Assembly (NCBI RefSeq): GCF_030269925.1
Contig: NC_085117.1
Location: forward strand, 434,001-498,000
Direction of reading: 5' to 3'
Length of the DNA stretch: 64,000 bases
DNA from: Bombyx mori
Taxonomy: Eukaryota > Arthropoda > Insecta > Lepidoptera > Bombycidae
Made by a program: the position numbers and the translations under genes. Below, in pieces: positions 19,401-34,400 of the stretch (positions are counted from its first letter, which is position 1; the number at the start of each line of letters is the position of its first letter). Below the pieces are notes generated by a model. It had not been told where the DNA came from and did no database searches. It saw nothing but the letters and a program-made list of their open reading frames with translations.

Positions 19401-22400
19401 AGCGACCGCTTAGTGCAACGTCGCATTGCTGAAGTCCATGGGCGACGGTAACCACTCACCATCAGGTGGGCCGTATGCTCGTCTGCCTACAAAGGCAATA
19501 AAAAATAAATAAATAAAAAAGCTAGTGGCGTCATTTCGAAAATGGCGACGAAAGTAATTATATTAAACTGTTGAAATCAGCACTCTTCGCTACGGCTGCT
19601 ACATTAATATCGCGCGATATGCCACTTGCGCTGATGATTGATTCTAGAGCTGTAATGTCCGCTCACAGCTTGACACTGTCTCATCTCATCCCAAGCTTAT
19701 GACACTTCACTTGTACCAACCCATAATATAACGTTATAAATACAATAAAGAGGTTTAAACTGTATTTATGAGCGATTACCGCCATTATTAACAGTAATTA
19801 ATCACGATTTACTTACAGTTTAGTTTAGTTTATGTTATTATAAAATTGTTATTAGTAATAAGAAGCTTTTATTCTACGTCCGGTGCATTCGTGTATAGCG
19901 ATGCATCATTGTTCGAATCCCGCAGGCGGGTACCAATTTTTCTAATGAAATACGTACTCAAGAAATGTTCACGATTGACTTCCACGGTGAAGGAATAACA
20001 TCGTGTAATAAAAATCAAACCCGCAAAATTATAATTTGCGTAATCACTGGTGGTAGGACCTCTTGGGAGTCCGCAAGGGTAGGTACCACCACCCCGCCTA
20101 TTTCCGCCGTGAAGCAGTAATGCGTTTCGGTTCGAAGGGTGGGGTAGCCGTTGTAACTATACTGAGACCTTAGAACTTATATCTCATGGTGGGTGGCGCA
20201 TTTACGTTGTAGATGTCTATGGGCTCCAGTAACCACTTAACACCAGGTGGGCTGTGAGCTCGTCCACCCATCTAAGCAATAAAAAAAAAAAAACTTTAAT
20301 TAATATTTTAGTAGATACTGTTTTGATGTGTAAATATTTCAGAAGATGTTTTGATGTTTAATTTATTGTTTACAAACACAAATGACTGTCAGAATACTCA
20401 AATATTAATAAGCATAATTATTAATAATAAATTATGTTATAATTGACTTTAATACTTTTATTATTACTTAGGTATTTTAATTGTTTAACGCAAACAAAGT
20501 TGTTAGCGCCATCTATTATCAGACTGGCTAATGATAATGTTTGTTTCAATTAGTTACACGTAATTTATGTAAAATAATTTACTTGGAAGCCACGTGAACA
20601 TCACAAAAATATTTATTGTAAATATTAAGCTACATTTCACGAATTGTTTCGCAGTAATTTCATTTGTTTGTTTATAAGAATTTTTATTTGCCGTTATAAC
20701 CCAAAACAAAATGGCTAACTATGTAAACAATTAAACATCAAAATCCTGGTTTTTTTGTTGTTTTCACGCAATATTAACTTTTCATAGGATTGTTTTGTGT
20801 TTTCGTAGTGGATCGGTTATGTTGTATTGTATTTTCATAATGGATTTTATGTGTGAAAACCATGATGTAATGCCGCCATCTTCGCGACTTATCGAATTAA
20901 TAATTTAGCGCGGAATGTATTTTACATACCTACGTTGGCTGGGATGTACCTTTGTGTCTCCCCATGGCCAGATGTCGTTCCAGACGTCAATCTGATAGGA
21001 CAATGAAAAAAAAAGGACTTTCAAACACACAAACAAACACAAAATGTGATGAGGTTTCTAAACATTTTTTTTTTTTTTAAATTCTATTAATGCTATATTA
21101 ATCTATGAAAGCGCTTTGTACTTTTATGAACCATATGAACATTATGACATGACTGCCGCCACCGGTCTTGAGACATGACCCACATGAGGTCGAAGCCTCA
21201 AGAGTACAACAGCTTTAATTTACACATTGTGATTTGGAGGTGGATGTAGGGAACGAAAAAATAACACTGAAATAAGACAAACATATACGTCTATTGTATT
21301 TAACTTACCAAAGAATGAGATAGAATATTCTTTGTACTCTATATAGGTACATACTTCCATCTCATTTGCGCTGCATAGACTTTATCGCGTTAACAGTGCA
21401 AGCAAGCTAATTTCGGAGACAGGTCGAATAATGGAATCTGGAAACGCATTGTGGTTCCTAATACTCTGGTATAAAGTCGAAGGGAACCTATCAAGCAATT
21501 CCTCAGACCATTTTCCCTCGTAAAAACCGTAACAAACAGAGAGAAATTTCACTAGCTCGGAGGCGCTAAGCTGTTTAACTGTTAACATGTTTGTTTTTAT
21601 ATACAGACTCGTTCGGTCGAACAAAACCATAGACCAAAACCCTGTAAATAAACATTTGACAGTTTTAATGACATTTAAATTGGCGCGAAAAAGAACGTAC
21701 TAAACATTAACGCATTCTTCATATTTCAATTTAATATTGATTCGTAGATCGCGAGCCGTCGATAGATCGACTCTCAATTAGCACGTATAGAGTGCGGAGC
21801 GTCGGAATATCAACTATTGCGCGGTTCGATTATAGATATCATATTGTATCAACCTGTACGGACATTGCTTAGCGCGTGCAAATATAACGCGTTTTTAATA
21901 AGGCAATTAACATTTGTAAATAACTATTTAAAATTATTTTGCTGTGAAATTTAGTAGCATTAATTGTGTTTTTTATGTTAAAGTATTTTTAAGGTACTTT
22001 TTTTTCTTCAAAAAAATCCTTTAGCAATTATTTCAGAATGAGTGAAAATAAACTCAGCACTAAAAGAGTTGAAATGGGTCCATGTAATTAAGGACTTTGA
22101 TTACATTCTTCTCATTTATTTGTCTAAAATCTTTTCTTTCTCTTTTAAATTAATAACTATAGCAAGCTTATAAGAAAAAAGCATATCGACGCTTGAAAGG
22201 TTAACCTGACTAAGCGACAATGCGTGAACTTTACAGTAGACTAATTTAAAGTTGAAATTAATTTAAATTATACAAGAGACATATCTGAAAAAAATTCTAT
22301 TTTAACGAATCTAGCTGTAGGATTGAAATGATTTTAATAGACCTAGAAATATATCTTTTTTGCGCATCGAATATGGTTATTGCCTATCATTTATGTACAA

Positions 22401-25400
22401 AGCAATTATTGTCGCTTAGTCACGTTTGCCTTTCAAGCGTCGATATTGTTATTGTTTTTACGAAACTTCAAAAACGAAAGGGAAAATTTTAAGCGAATCT
22501 AAGTCTTGAATTGTCGGTGGTTAAAGTCGAAATTCCTATGTTGACCGATTGAATGTCCAAATCAAATTTCCAATGTACAAAGCGATCATTCTAGAAAACT
22601 ATTAAAATCAGTCGTCGAAATTAAATTATATTTCTCGCGAACATTAAACTCGACTTTAAATCTTGTGGGTTAGGTTCGAATTTTATTTTAGCAACATTTA
22701 ATTTATGATATATTTTACAATGAAACAATAATTCGTGACGTGTGTCGTTGTTTTTATCGAATAAGGCCGTCCATATACGTAGCTGCAAGCTTGACAAGCC
22801 GACATGAAGGAACATTGTTTACAATAAAAGAACTCCGGCACTAATTTCAAATTTAATTTTTTTTTAAGTTAAACTTTTTTTCAAAACTTCTTCAGTTATT
22901 TAAATGGAGTAAATATAATTGAAGTTCATTTAAAAATATCGATCTGTTGAATGTGACTAGGAGATGTGTGGAAATAGTAGTGCAAGGTAGAGGAGGAAGA
23001 GGCGACCGAAGAAGACAGGGATGGAGTGTGTGAATAACGATATGAGTGAGAGGAGTGAGTCTTGAGATGACGGCTGATAGAGGAGAATGGAATAGAAAAA
23101 TTCGCTATGCCGACCTCACCTAGTGGGATAAGGCGGAGAGAGTGAAGAAGATGCTAATAAAAAAAATCTTTAATTACAAAGATAAATGTCGCGTGTTAAG
23201 CGAATTGTCGCGAATAGCCTTTCGCCTCTCTAGCCATCGCCCATCTAGGGCTGTGCTTGCAGCTTCTTATATGGAACCTTCAAGCTAATCACAAACAAAG
23301 AATATCATAGGCATTATACATTCACACATCACATAAAAGTTAAATGCATTGTAAATCTTAAAGCGCATCAAAACAGATTTGTAAACGGAAGTTTAAAAAA
23401 TGTACATTAGTCGTAATGAAAACATTAATGATTCTATGTACGTGTCAATTAATACCGCTTTTATTAGCGCGTTACGTATGAGTGTCTGTGTATGTCGGAA
23501 TCTTTGAACTCTTCCACCGACTCCAAGCCATCCGTTCAACTGGAACATTCGACCGCGAGTCAATGACCGCTTACGACGTAACAGTTTTATAACTACCCTC
23601 TAATCTAATATCTCGACCGGTATCGACACGATAACAACAAGATGAAATTAATTGTCACTTTGGATTGCTATTTAAAAGTCTAATTTTGTTAATTTTAAAT
23701 TACATTTAAGTAGAATAGGGATCGCAGGGCATAAAATAAAATACACACGGTTCCAAAATCTTCTGTTATAACAATAATAAAAAAATAATTAGCAATTTTA
23801 TTCCGCCTTGATCATTTTTAACCGTCTTTGCCATCTTCCTTTTTCTCTGTCATTCTGTCTGTCATTTACTTCTCCCTTTCTTTCCATTTTCTCTCACTCA
23901 CATATTAACGACCCGTTCCATACGTTCCGTACTTACCAATCCTACTATATTTTTCTTTTTGGTGTTGTTCAACTCTATTATTGTGATCATAAGGGCTACG
24001 GCGGGTAGTAATCATACAGCGCAAGATATTTGTCAGATGCCCGAATCCCGCTCACGACATTATCAAGATAAGCTTGCATATATACAAATTCCGAACAACA
24101 ACATTCAGACCGTCTGTCTACCGAGCAATATCACCCGCTCAGTGGAAGATCTTCCATTTGTCGTATACATCCACAGGTCCATTAATCCGCCATTTTAAGA
24201 TACGATTTCATTAAATCATTAATTTCATTAAATAATCTTTATAGTTTTTGTTAAATATATTGTCATAGCACCACATGTTGTTACTGTAAATTATTGTCAT
24301 GTACTGCACGATCTGAATTAATTGTAACTATTTTAATGTTCTCATTTAAGTGAATTTATGTAATTCTTTTGAGAATAAAGAATATCTTTAACCCGAAATT
24401 ATTGTACCAAAATGGCGAGTTAATTAATCTAGCATAAATATCCGAATTTGCTGTCCGAGCGATTCAAAACTATAGACTCAAACGCCTTGCGCTTCTGATG
24501 CGTGCACTGAGATAGAATCATTAATGTTTTCATCACGTCTGCAATCCAACAAAAGCTATATCCAACGACAAACCTGTTATCGTATGTTAGAAGATCACTT
24601 TCGTATGTTAACCTATGAACATGACATGAATTAAATAACGGACAATGATAACATAAAGACTAGCGTTCGTACCATGGAGGATAGAAGTAAGCACCACCAT
24701 CTCAGTGTATTAAAAAGTGTCCGCTGAAAGAAAGCCAATTAAGATGGCGCCACAGTAGCAAGTGGAAGGATTTTAAAAACAGCGCCATAAATGATTAGAG
24801 TAGAATATTCAATTAAGAAGGAAACTAATACTTCTTACGTAAATAATAATAAAGCAAACAGTTGTCATTTTAATTTTAAATCACGTAAAATATGAAATTT
24901 TTCAATAGGACACACTCCAGTCTGTTTAAAACTGCTATATTCACATCATTCCCACTTGCTACACTAGCGCCATTTGGGTGAGGCTTCCAACAACAACTCA
25001 CTGTTTACAGGCGGACTTCAACTTGTACCCTATACAAGATGGCGCTCCTTACATCTATCCTCCATATTCATATGCACGCGCGGGAAAAGAAATTTCCTTT
25101 AACGTTTTTTTCCACAACAAATGCGGGTGCTAATGGCGCGGTTAAAGAGATTTCTCTTCAATCTGATACAAATCGACAATCACATTTTGAATGAAGACGT
25201 GCTCTTATTGAGACGAAGTTTCGTAATGTTATCGCGTTAACGCTACACCAGACGAATGTATCACGCAACATATTTCAATGTGGCCTTAACTTTAGTAAAT
25301 CTTAGCGAAGTTTACAGCAATTTTTATAATTTACAGCCAATGCCAACCGCAGTGAAGTTTGCAATCAATTTTGCTTGATGTCAGGATAATTTTCATTGTT

Positions 25401-28400
25401 TAAAATGAGTTGTAACTCACTCTGAATATTTTTGTCTTTTGACAAGTAGTGTGCGATTGTGAAACGTCAAACGTCCAAAGACCACGTGTTCAGGCTGGTG
25501 GTAGGACCTCTTCTCCGTCCGTTCAGGTAGGTACCACCACCTTGCCTATTTCTGCCGTGAAGCAGTAATGCGTTTCGGTTTGCAGGGCGGGGCAGCCGTT
25601 GCCTACAACTCATATCTCAAGTTGGATGGCGGCATTTACGTTGTAGATGTCTACAGGCTCCGGTAACCCGTTAACATCGGGTGGGTCATGAGCTCGTCCA
25701 CCCATCTTAGCAATAAATAAATAAAGAAAGCGCTTGAACATATATTGTGAGCTAATTACCACGCAAACTCACGTTTTTTTTTATTCTACAATATGAGCTG
25801 TATGACCACGTTAAAATATATTCGCTGGATTTTATCCCTATTCTCTATCATTTAATTTAACTACACTTATCAATCTAGTATTATTTATCTATGAAACAAC
25901 ATGAAGAAAAAACATACTACCCTACTTATTACATATTTATTTATTAAATATTAATCATAAAGTTTCTATATCAACAATTTTTACGGCTTAGTTATTTTTA
26001 CGGCACGTTTTTAAGCTATTGCATAGCTTTTATCGCGGGCTTTGAGCGCCGCGACCGAATCAAGAAATTCTGTAACGAAAATAAAAGCTAACACCCCCCA
26101 CTCCGCCTACCATGTAGCTCGCGTTCAACACATTCACACGTTGCGCTTGTGTAGTATTTGTGATTAAGCGCGCGGCGTGACGTCGCACTGCATGCGCATC
26201 ATGAAAAGTCTGCCCATCTCTCTCTCGCGCGGTCTACCTTATGAATGTGAAGGGGACAGTTAATGTTTTGCTTTTGTTAATGTTTATAAAGATAACGTGG
26301 TTTTATTTTATTATTATTGTTTTAATATTAAATTATTATTATCTAATTATAATTGCATAAGTTGGTAAAAAATACTGTGCAATAGCTTTACCGCGGCAGT
26401 CCCGTGTCGCAACGTGTTGAACGGGAGCTACATGGTAGGTGGAGTGGGGGTGTTAGGTTTTATTTTCGTTACGGAATTTCTAGATTCGGTCGCCGCGCTC
26501 AAAGCTATGCAATAGCTTAAAAGTGGTTTTGTTGATACTACACAATACTATGTGAAGAAAGCTATGAGAATCTATTTCTAGGCGGATATTACATCGCTAT
26601 CACTCCCTCCCTTATTCGAGTAGTGAGTGAGCGTATTTCACTCTAATCCGATTACAGATCTTTGGCTTCTTATGGGAGGGTTAACCGCTTCGTTACGCGT
26701 TACGGCGCCATTCTGTCTGGCGTCTCTTTCTCTCACGCACACGGCAGCGGTAGTGAGAACGTATGTGACTCCTAACTATCTATATATCTTTATCAATTCA
26801 TGTTACAGTTTCCCTTACACTATCATATAAATAAAATTTAAGTAATAACCTAAGCTTCGTCTCAAGTTAAAGAGAATATTAAATAGTTCAACTTAGATTA
26901 ATTTAAGTTATCACTTTTGTTGCGCGTTCCGAATCGCGTAATCTTTTTCATTGTATTAGTTTCATGAAGCTTTTCGAACTGATCACAAACATCCCATACC
27001 CCATAGCTTTTCCCCGGATGACTTCCAGTTGAGCATTCAGGGTCTCTTCGATAGCTCGCTCGTTGTAAACATCCCTGGGACCCCTCCACCGCTTCCCGCC
27101 GGGTAAAACTACAGGCCGATCCTCCGGGTTGAGCGGGCCGAATTTCGGCTTCGGTTTCCCGACCCTCGGCGTCGGATGCTGTCTGACCTGCCTCGACTGG
27201 TGTTCCAGCTCTTGAGCCTACGTTTTATCATACCCTAATTATCGTCGAAGAGTTTCGCGAGAACGTCTCCTCGACATTCGTATTAATTGCTCTGGTCCCA
27301 GGACCGGTGATTGACTTAACAGAGGCATTCTTGAGACACATTCTTGGACATAATAGTGCCGGTTGGACGGTTGTGAGTCAGATATACAAGAGGAGATTAG
27401 GGAACAAGACCTTATTGCGATAGAACGAGTAAGTTCAGTACAAAATATGCCACAGTCATGTCTTGGTTCAATTCAAAGTGGACCTTCACAGCCCATCCAA
27501 GGTAATTGTTCATTGAATAGGATCTAGAAGAAGTTCGTTGCTGGTTCTTCACCAGCTTACTTACTAAATATTTCAAGGTGTAGAATGGTGGACCACGAGA
27601 ACTGATGACCTGTCGGAGGTCACAGGAATTTGCTGGATGTAGCGCAGGACCAGTCCTTGTTGTGAAACTTGGGCAGGCTTATGTCCAGGGGTGGACGTCT
27701 ATGGGCCGATAGTAAGAGTCTAGGTCTTAGCATAGGTCTTCATTATTGAGCACTGATCAAAGTTACTGTTGCTAATGTAGATAGACTTACTGGTGGTAGG
27801 ACCTCTTGAGAGTCCGCGCGGATAGGTAACAACACCCTGCTTATTTCCGCCGTGAAGCAATAATGCGTTTCGGTTTGAAGGGTGGGGCAGCCGTTGTAAC
27901 TATACTGAGACCTTAGAACTTATATCTCAAGGTGGGTAGCGCATTTACGTTGTAGATGTCTATGGGCTCCAGTAACCACTTAACACCAGTACTGTGTGCT
28001 CGTCCACCCATCCAAGCAATAAAAAATAAGATAGGTGAAGGAGCTCGCAGCCCACTTGGTGTTCTGTGGTCACCAAGGCCCGTGGACATCAACAACGTAA
28101 ATGCCACTACCCACCTTGAGACATGAGTTGTAAGTCCTCGTTTTTCAGTTGTAGACATTTTATAGTATAGATAGATAGAGTCCATACCTTCTTCTGTTTT
28201 TCGATCCTCAGCTGTTCCTCTATCATCTCTTGCTCTTCTTTCTTCATCATCTCCAGTTCCTCCCGAGTGAGAGTCGCTTCGACTGGTGTCAGGACCTCCT
28301 CTTGGATCACGGGCAGCATCTCCTCTATTCCAACTTGAGACGGCTCTTTGTCTTTCGAAGATTCTTGTTGGAGTTCTATCACACATTATATTTTAACAGC

Positions 28401-31400
28401 GTCTCAAAATTCACCAAATTACATTCAAAAGTTATCGACTTAATTGTAACAAAGAAGTTAATGTTTAGTAAAATATAAAAAAAAAAGTTAATAAAGTGCG
28501 ATATTTTTGATGGTATTCGAATATTCTAGTTGATTAGATTATAGTCTAGATTATAATGATAGATTGTAAATCATAGAACCAAAAATAGGTGACTTAAAAT
28601 AAACACGAAAAGAAGAAACAGATAACTAAGTTCTTTCTTATGGCACGTTGCGATCGATGTATTACTGGAAATATGACCAAAGGAGGGTAGACGTCGGGTC
28701 CTATGCAGCATGATGAGAGGATATGGTATGCCGACCCCCCATAACGTGGGATATGAGCACGCACAAGCTACGAATTAAAGTGACCTAAAGTCAAATATAT
28801 CCTGAACGCGTATACTTATGCATGCTTAAAGTAATGATAATAACGAGGATCAAGTCACGCCTGGTAACAAACCTGGATTTCCTGTACTATGAGATTAGGA
28901 AACCATTAAAATAGGTAACTAAAGAACAAATAAACTTGTACATCGTACAAACTGTTGACCGTTCTGGGAATCGAACCCACAAACCTCGATACAGCAGTAC
29001 AGACTATCGCCCTACCGAGTCAGTCCTGTTAGCACCCCAACCCAAATCTCACCTTGCACTTCCTCGTATTCATACTGCATCTTCTGCTCTTCTTGACATC
29101 TCTGTTCCTCCTGGAACGTATAAGGATAGATCAGCAGTCAGACCGATACGCCTTGATAAATATCAGTTCCTTAAGCTTGGCTCATTGCGACTGTATACTC
29201 TTTTGGGTTGAGCTTCATCAGTACTTTTGAAACAACAGTCCTGATTATGACGGCAGAATCAAAATGAGTATGTATCTACAAGCACCATTGCTAATACGGT
29301 TTTTAAATATTGGAATAATACCAAATGCGGCCCCTCATTTGGAGAGGACACAAAAGATCCCAAGCATCGAAGAGTGGAAGACTCGTTGGCCCATTCTTAA
29401 AATCTCTAATAAAATAAGATCATCAAAAGATGGCGCGAGTGTTGTTTAAAAACTTAAAATGTGTCGTAAAATTAGCAACAGCGAAACTTGTCCTAACGAT
29501 TTCCAAAAGTCCGGATAAGTACCTATTCTGGTTGACATCCTACCTGGTGTGAGACCTGAATGAGTTGCTTGGTGACCTGTTCCAAAGTCTGCTGGATGAC
29601 GCACGGCAGCTGAGCTAAGGCGGCCAGCTGGGCTCGCATCTGGACCAGCTGCTTCTCCAGAGGAGCGTTAGGATCTGCAATAGTCACGCGAGACCAAGAT
29701 TGATCAGTTAGAAATCTATACTAGTATTATAAAGCTGAAGAGTTTGTTTGCTTGAACGGGCTAATCTCAGGAAGTCGTGAAGTCGTTTGAAGTCGTCGTG
29801 ACCTAAAGGATAAGACGTCCGGTGCATTTACGAATCATCTCAGGTGGGTACAAATTTTTCTAATGAAATACGTACTTCACAAATGTTCACGATTGACTTC
29901 TCGTGTAATAAAAATCAAACCCGCAAAATTATAATTTTCGTAATTATTGGTGGTAGGACCTCTTGTGAGTCCGAGCGGGTAGGTACCACCGCCTTACCTA
30001 TTTCTGCCGTGAAGCAGTAATGCGTTTCGTTCTGAAGGGTAGGGCAGTCGTTGTAACTATACTGAGACCTTAGAACTTATATATGAAGGTGGGTGGCGCA
30101 TTTACGTTGTAGATGTCTATGGGCTTCAGTAACCACTTAACACCAGGTGGGCTGTGAGCTCGTCTACCCATCTAAACAATAAAAAAAAAACGATTTGAAA
30201 ATTTCTTTCAGTGTTAGATAGCCCAGTTATTGAGGAAGGCTATAGGCTATATAACACTATGCTAAGATAAGAGCACCAATAAAGAATGTTTCAAAATCGT
30301 GGTATTTTTCCCTTTTGAGAAGTTCCGCTGCGTGCGCTGTGGAAACAGTTAAAGTTACGCTAAAATAATGTATGACAAAATTGTTCCCCTTTAAAAGTTT
30401 TAAAAAAAAGTCCGCGACAGCATGTGTCTATATGTTAAGGTTGGCTCACTATAACGTTTTTATGCTAACCAAATTTGTTCTAAAATAAAGCATTATTTGT
30501 GAAGGTGTTTTTATAAAGATTTTATGAATCCCTATCCAAAACAAATACGTTATTCATTACAACATTGAAACACCCAAATCACTTCAAGATAGGCTTTGAG
30601 AATTATAGATTTATCTGGATTTCTCCAAGATCCCATCACAAAGTGTCACAAAGGGTCCTGTAATCATCACTTGATGATTACAGGACCATTCGGGAAGTCT
30701 ACCCATTCGAACAAAAAAAAAGAAAAAAGAATTATCAGAATCGGTTCAAGTGTTCTCGAGAAATCGGCGAACATATATAGATAAAAAATAATGGTCGAAT
30801 TGATAACTTCCTCTTTTGAAGTCGGTTAAAAAGCATGATTTTGGTACCTTAAATAACTCCTTAATATGTTATCCAAAAATATTTTCTCTTTCTACGTAAA
30901 TGAAGTGGGGGGTAAAATTTTGCGTTATGCCAAAGTAACTATTCCACGCGGACGAAGTAGCAGTCCAAACCTAGTCCGAAATATTTTTTATTGAAATACA
31001 GAGATCCAAATCCACAAAGTCGGAAAGGAAGATCGTTCACACTCACCGACCAAATTCTGCACATTCCTCATCAGTTCCTCGGCAATCCTGTTTTCCTCCA
31101 TGTCGACAGCGATCTTTTCAGTTTCCTCCTCTTGATCAAGGACCAGCTCCTCGCTAGGCTCGGCCTCTGGTGGTAATTCCTCGACTGGAACGATTGGAGA
31201 CGGCGCGTCTTCTACTACCGGTTCTGGTAGCGGTATACCTGAGAATATGGTTAGTAATAGTGCATGGATCAGATCGGCCGGTGTTATTACTAACTAGAGC
31301 CGCAGAGGTCCTGGCCTCAGGGTTCGTCTAGAGCCTCTCCAGTGGGACTCCGGTCTTCTCTATTTTTGGTTCAGTATGCTTGATTAAGTGGTTACCGTTG

Positions 31401-34400
31401 ATTGTTGACGTCAGCAGTGGCGGAGGCACAGCCAGGCCTCTACACGTCTCGAAGATCTTTGTTATGTGGCATCTTAAGTTCTCAAGATTGTTCGAAATGA
31501 TTCCGTCATCTCGTTTGTATCATCGCCCCGTCCATCACCGGAGCAGAGTTCATCCATATTACCCGGAACTACTGCTTTTAGCCACAAATACCATGCTACT
31601 CACCTTCGCGGCCCGGTGAGGTTCGCGGGGAGTATTCAGCCATAGATAGCGGCTTGGCTCTAACCCCTAGAATTAATGAGGCTCCGTCACCATCAGGTGG
31701 ACCTTATGATTGTCTGCCTTCAGGCGCAATAAAAAATTTTGGGGTGGCACATTTCAGAGTTAGAGGGAAAGAACGATATCTTGAACGCACTAGGTATCTG
31801 TGGCTACAGGAATTAGACGTTAGCTCTGTTCCAGTGGCATTGTCATGGTAAAATGATGATGTGGATAGCCATCATATAACAACGCAAGATATTTGACAGA
31901 TGACTGATTCTCGCTCACGACATTTTCAAGATAAGCACGCATATATACAAGTTCTGGAAAACAACATTCGGACCGTCGGTCTACCGAGCAATATCAATCG
32001 CTCGATGGAAAATCTTTCTTCGTTATTTCCATAAAGATATCATTTGCGACATTACTCAGGTACCAAACCTGACACAGCCTCCACACGGATCACAGATTGT
32101 TTTGGGGAAATAATTAACCCATAACCCATGTTAGAGGACGTCTGAAAGTGGCACTTGTGACAGAGAAGTTGAAAAGCGCGCGTTTGGGATGGTATGGACA
32201 TGCGATGAGACGAAATGACAATGAGCTTGGTAAGAGAGTTTTAAATAGGAATGTCGAAGGCTTTAGAGGAAGAGGTAGACCGAAGAGAAAATGGATGAAT
32301 TGCGTGAAAGACATGTGTGAGCGAGGAAATGGTGTATGATAGAGGAGTGTGGAAGGAGAAAACATGTTGCGTCGACCCCAGGTGACTGGAAGAAAGGCAA
32401 GAGAATGACGAATTAATCCAAGAACATCGGACTTCACGAATTAATTCCCTTACCAGTTTCCTCTAAGTCAGGAACCTCGGTCTCAGGTAGGGGATCGACG
32501 GCCTCCACGAACTCCGGCGCTTCTTCGGGAATGAGGATCGGCTCTTCAGGCTCAACTGGTGGTAGCGAAGCGTCTACGACCGCTCTCTGCTCCCAGGGTA
32601 GGGGACCGGTATCAAAGTCCTACGAGAAACAGGATATTCCAAGTGCGAACTTCCCAGATTTCTGTTTCACACGATACCTCATACAAAAATCGAGGGGTGA
32701 AAGGCCATTTGGTTTAAGACATTAAGCTTAATACGTAACATTTATCTTTGTAATTAAAGGTCCGTTTTATTTGGTACTAGCATCAACAGTTCGAAGTTTT
32801 TAATTGAACTCAATTAAGTTTACTCCATTGAAATAAGCTGAAAGAGTTTATTTAATCATAATATTTTTCCAATTTTAAACTTTAAATTGATTTTTTGTAA
32901 AGTTTCAAAAATGTCGCTTAAACCAAATAGCCTTTCAACCCTCGAAATAACTCAATAGAGAGAGAGTCATTAAATGAACCAATAATATATATATTTGTGA
33001 TAGTTAGTTGAATCAGTTCTTAGGGCGTCAATTATACTATTAGATATTTATGCAAAAAATAACTAAAAGCAATTTTTATTCCGTCTCATGCATTACTAAT
33101 CATTATCGAACGAATAGCTTTTTTGGATATTCTTTTTGTTTTTTTTTTCTGTTCTCTTTGTAGGCAGACGAGCATACGCAAGCCGCTGCCTGCTGCAAAT
33201 TCATACCGATATATAATCAAAACGATTTTTAGAACTTCCTTGTTTGAACCGTGTGCTTAGTGCGAGTTTCTTAACGTTCTCTCTCGCTAGCATAAAAGTT
33301 AACTCGAATTTGTATGGAGTTGGAACGTTTGCCTACGTTTGCCGCTAGGGGCGCTGTTCCAACTTCATACAAATTTTAAGCTAACTTTTACGCTATCGAG
33401 AACGTTAAAAAACTCGCACTAAGCACACTGGTCAAATTTCGATGGCAAATGGTTGATGAATTAAAGAGCTTCAAGGGAGAGTTGAGTGAGAGATCAATTA
33501 ATTCACCTCGGGTTTGTAGTCTGGGGCAACTTTGGGCTTGGGCTGCTTGACGATCTTGACTCTGTAAGGCTCCTGGAATTAGAAAGGGATGCTGTTTATC
33601 TTATGAACAGAAGTGGCTCTAATAAGTTCCACCGAGTTAATTACAGAGAAATATGCACTTAGGTCATTAGTTAGTTCACCAACTTGCACATAACGTCGTG
33701 TATTAAAAATCGAACCCACAATAATCATAATTTGCGTAATCACTGGTGGTGGGAAGTCTTGTAAGTCCGAACGGGTAGGTACCACCACCCTGCCTATTTA
33801 CCTGCCGTGAAGCAGGAATGCGTTTCGACTTGTGAAACTGGGCTGTACATGTAAAAACTGAGACTTAGAGCTAAAATCTCAAGAAGGATAGCGGAATTTA
33901 CGTTGTTGATATCCACGGGCTCCAGCATCCACTTAACACCAGATAAGCCGTGAGATTATTCACTCGTTAAAAATAGCATTGTTATGTTAAGGCTTAATAA
34001 GGACATCAAGAAGTCGGGGCTCAGTTAAGTCGTTGTACTGAGTAGCCTCTTTAGGCCTGGTTTGAAGAAAGTCATGCAATAGCATTCAGGAAACAGCGTC
34101 CGTCCAAACATGAAGTCCAGATCCGGATAGTACGTGCAAGAATTATTTCTACGTACAGCGAGTATTGAGAGGAACTCTGCCCTAATGATGCGTTGGTAAG
34201 GAGGCAGCTAAGGGAACGTATTCTCGAACACACTTAAGCCTCGTCCCCAGCACAAGGTTCTTGTGAAAAGTTGTATAAAAACAAAACTAAATATACACAG
34301 AATTCACTTGTTTTGAACTAAAACCCATCCAAGATTCACAACAAGGATTAACCCACGGAGTTTCTTGTCGGATTTTGTCAGTGAGTCGCGATTCTGATTG

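Larger units (their letters stand above)
17003..26999. other. 10-kb intron 14 of the PDZ gene
   Basis: No coding exon seen. Apart from the elements listed separately, 17040-17870, 20300-21060, 21650-22940, 23160-24000 and 25070-25490 are A/T-rich single-copy-looking sequence with nothing I can name. Confidence 0.6.
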
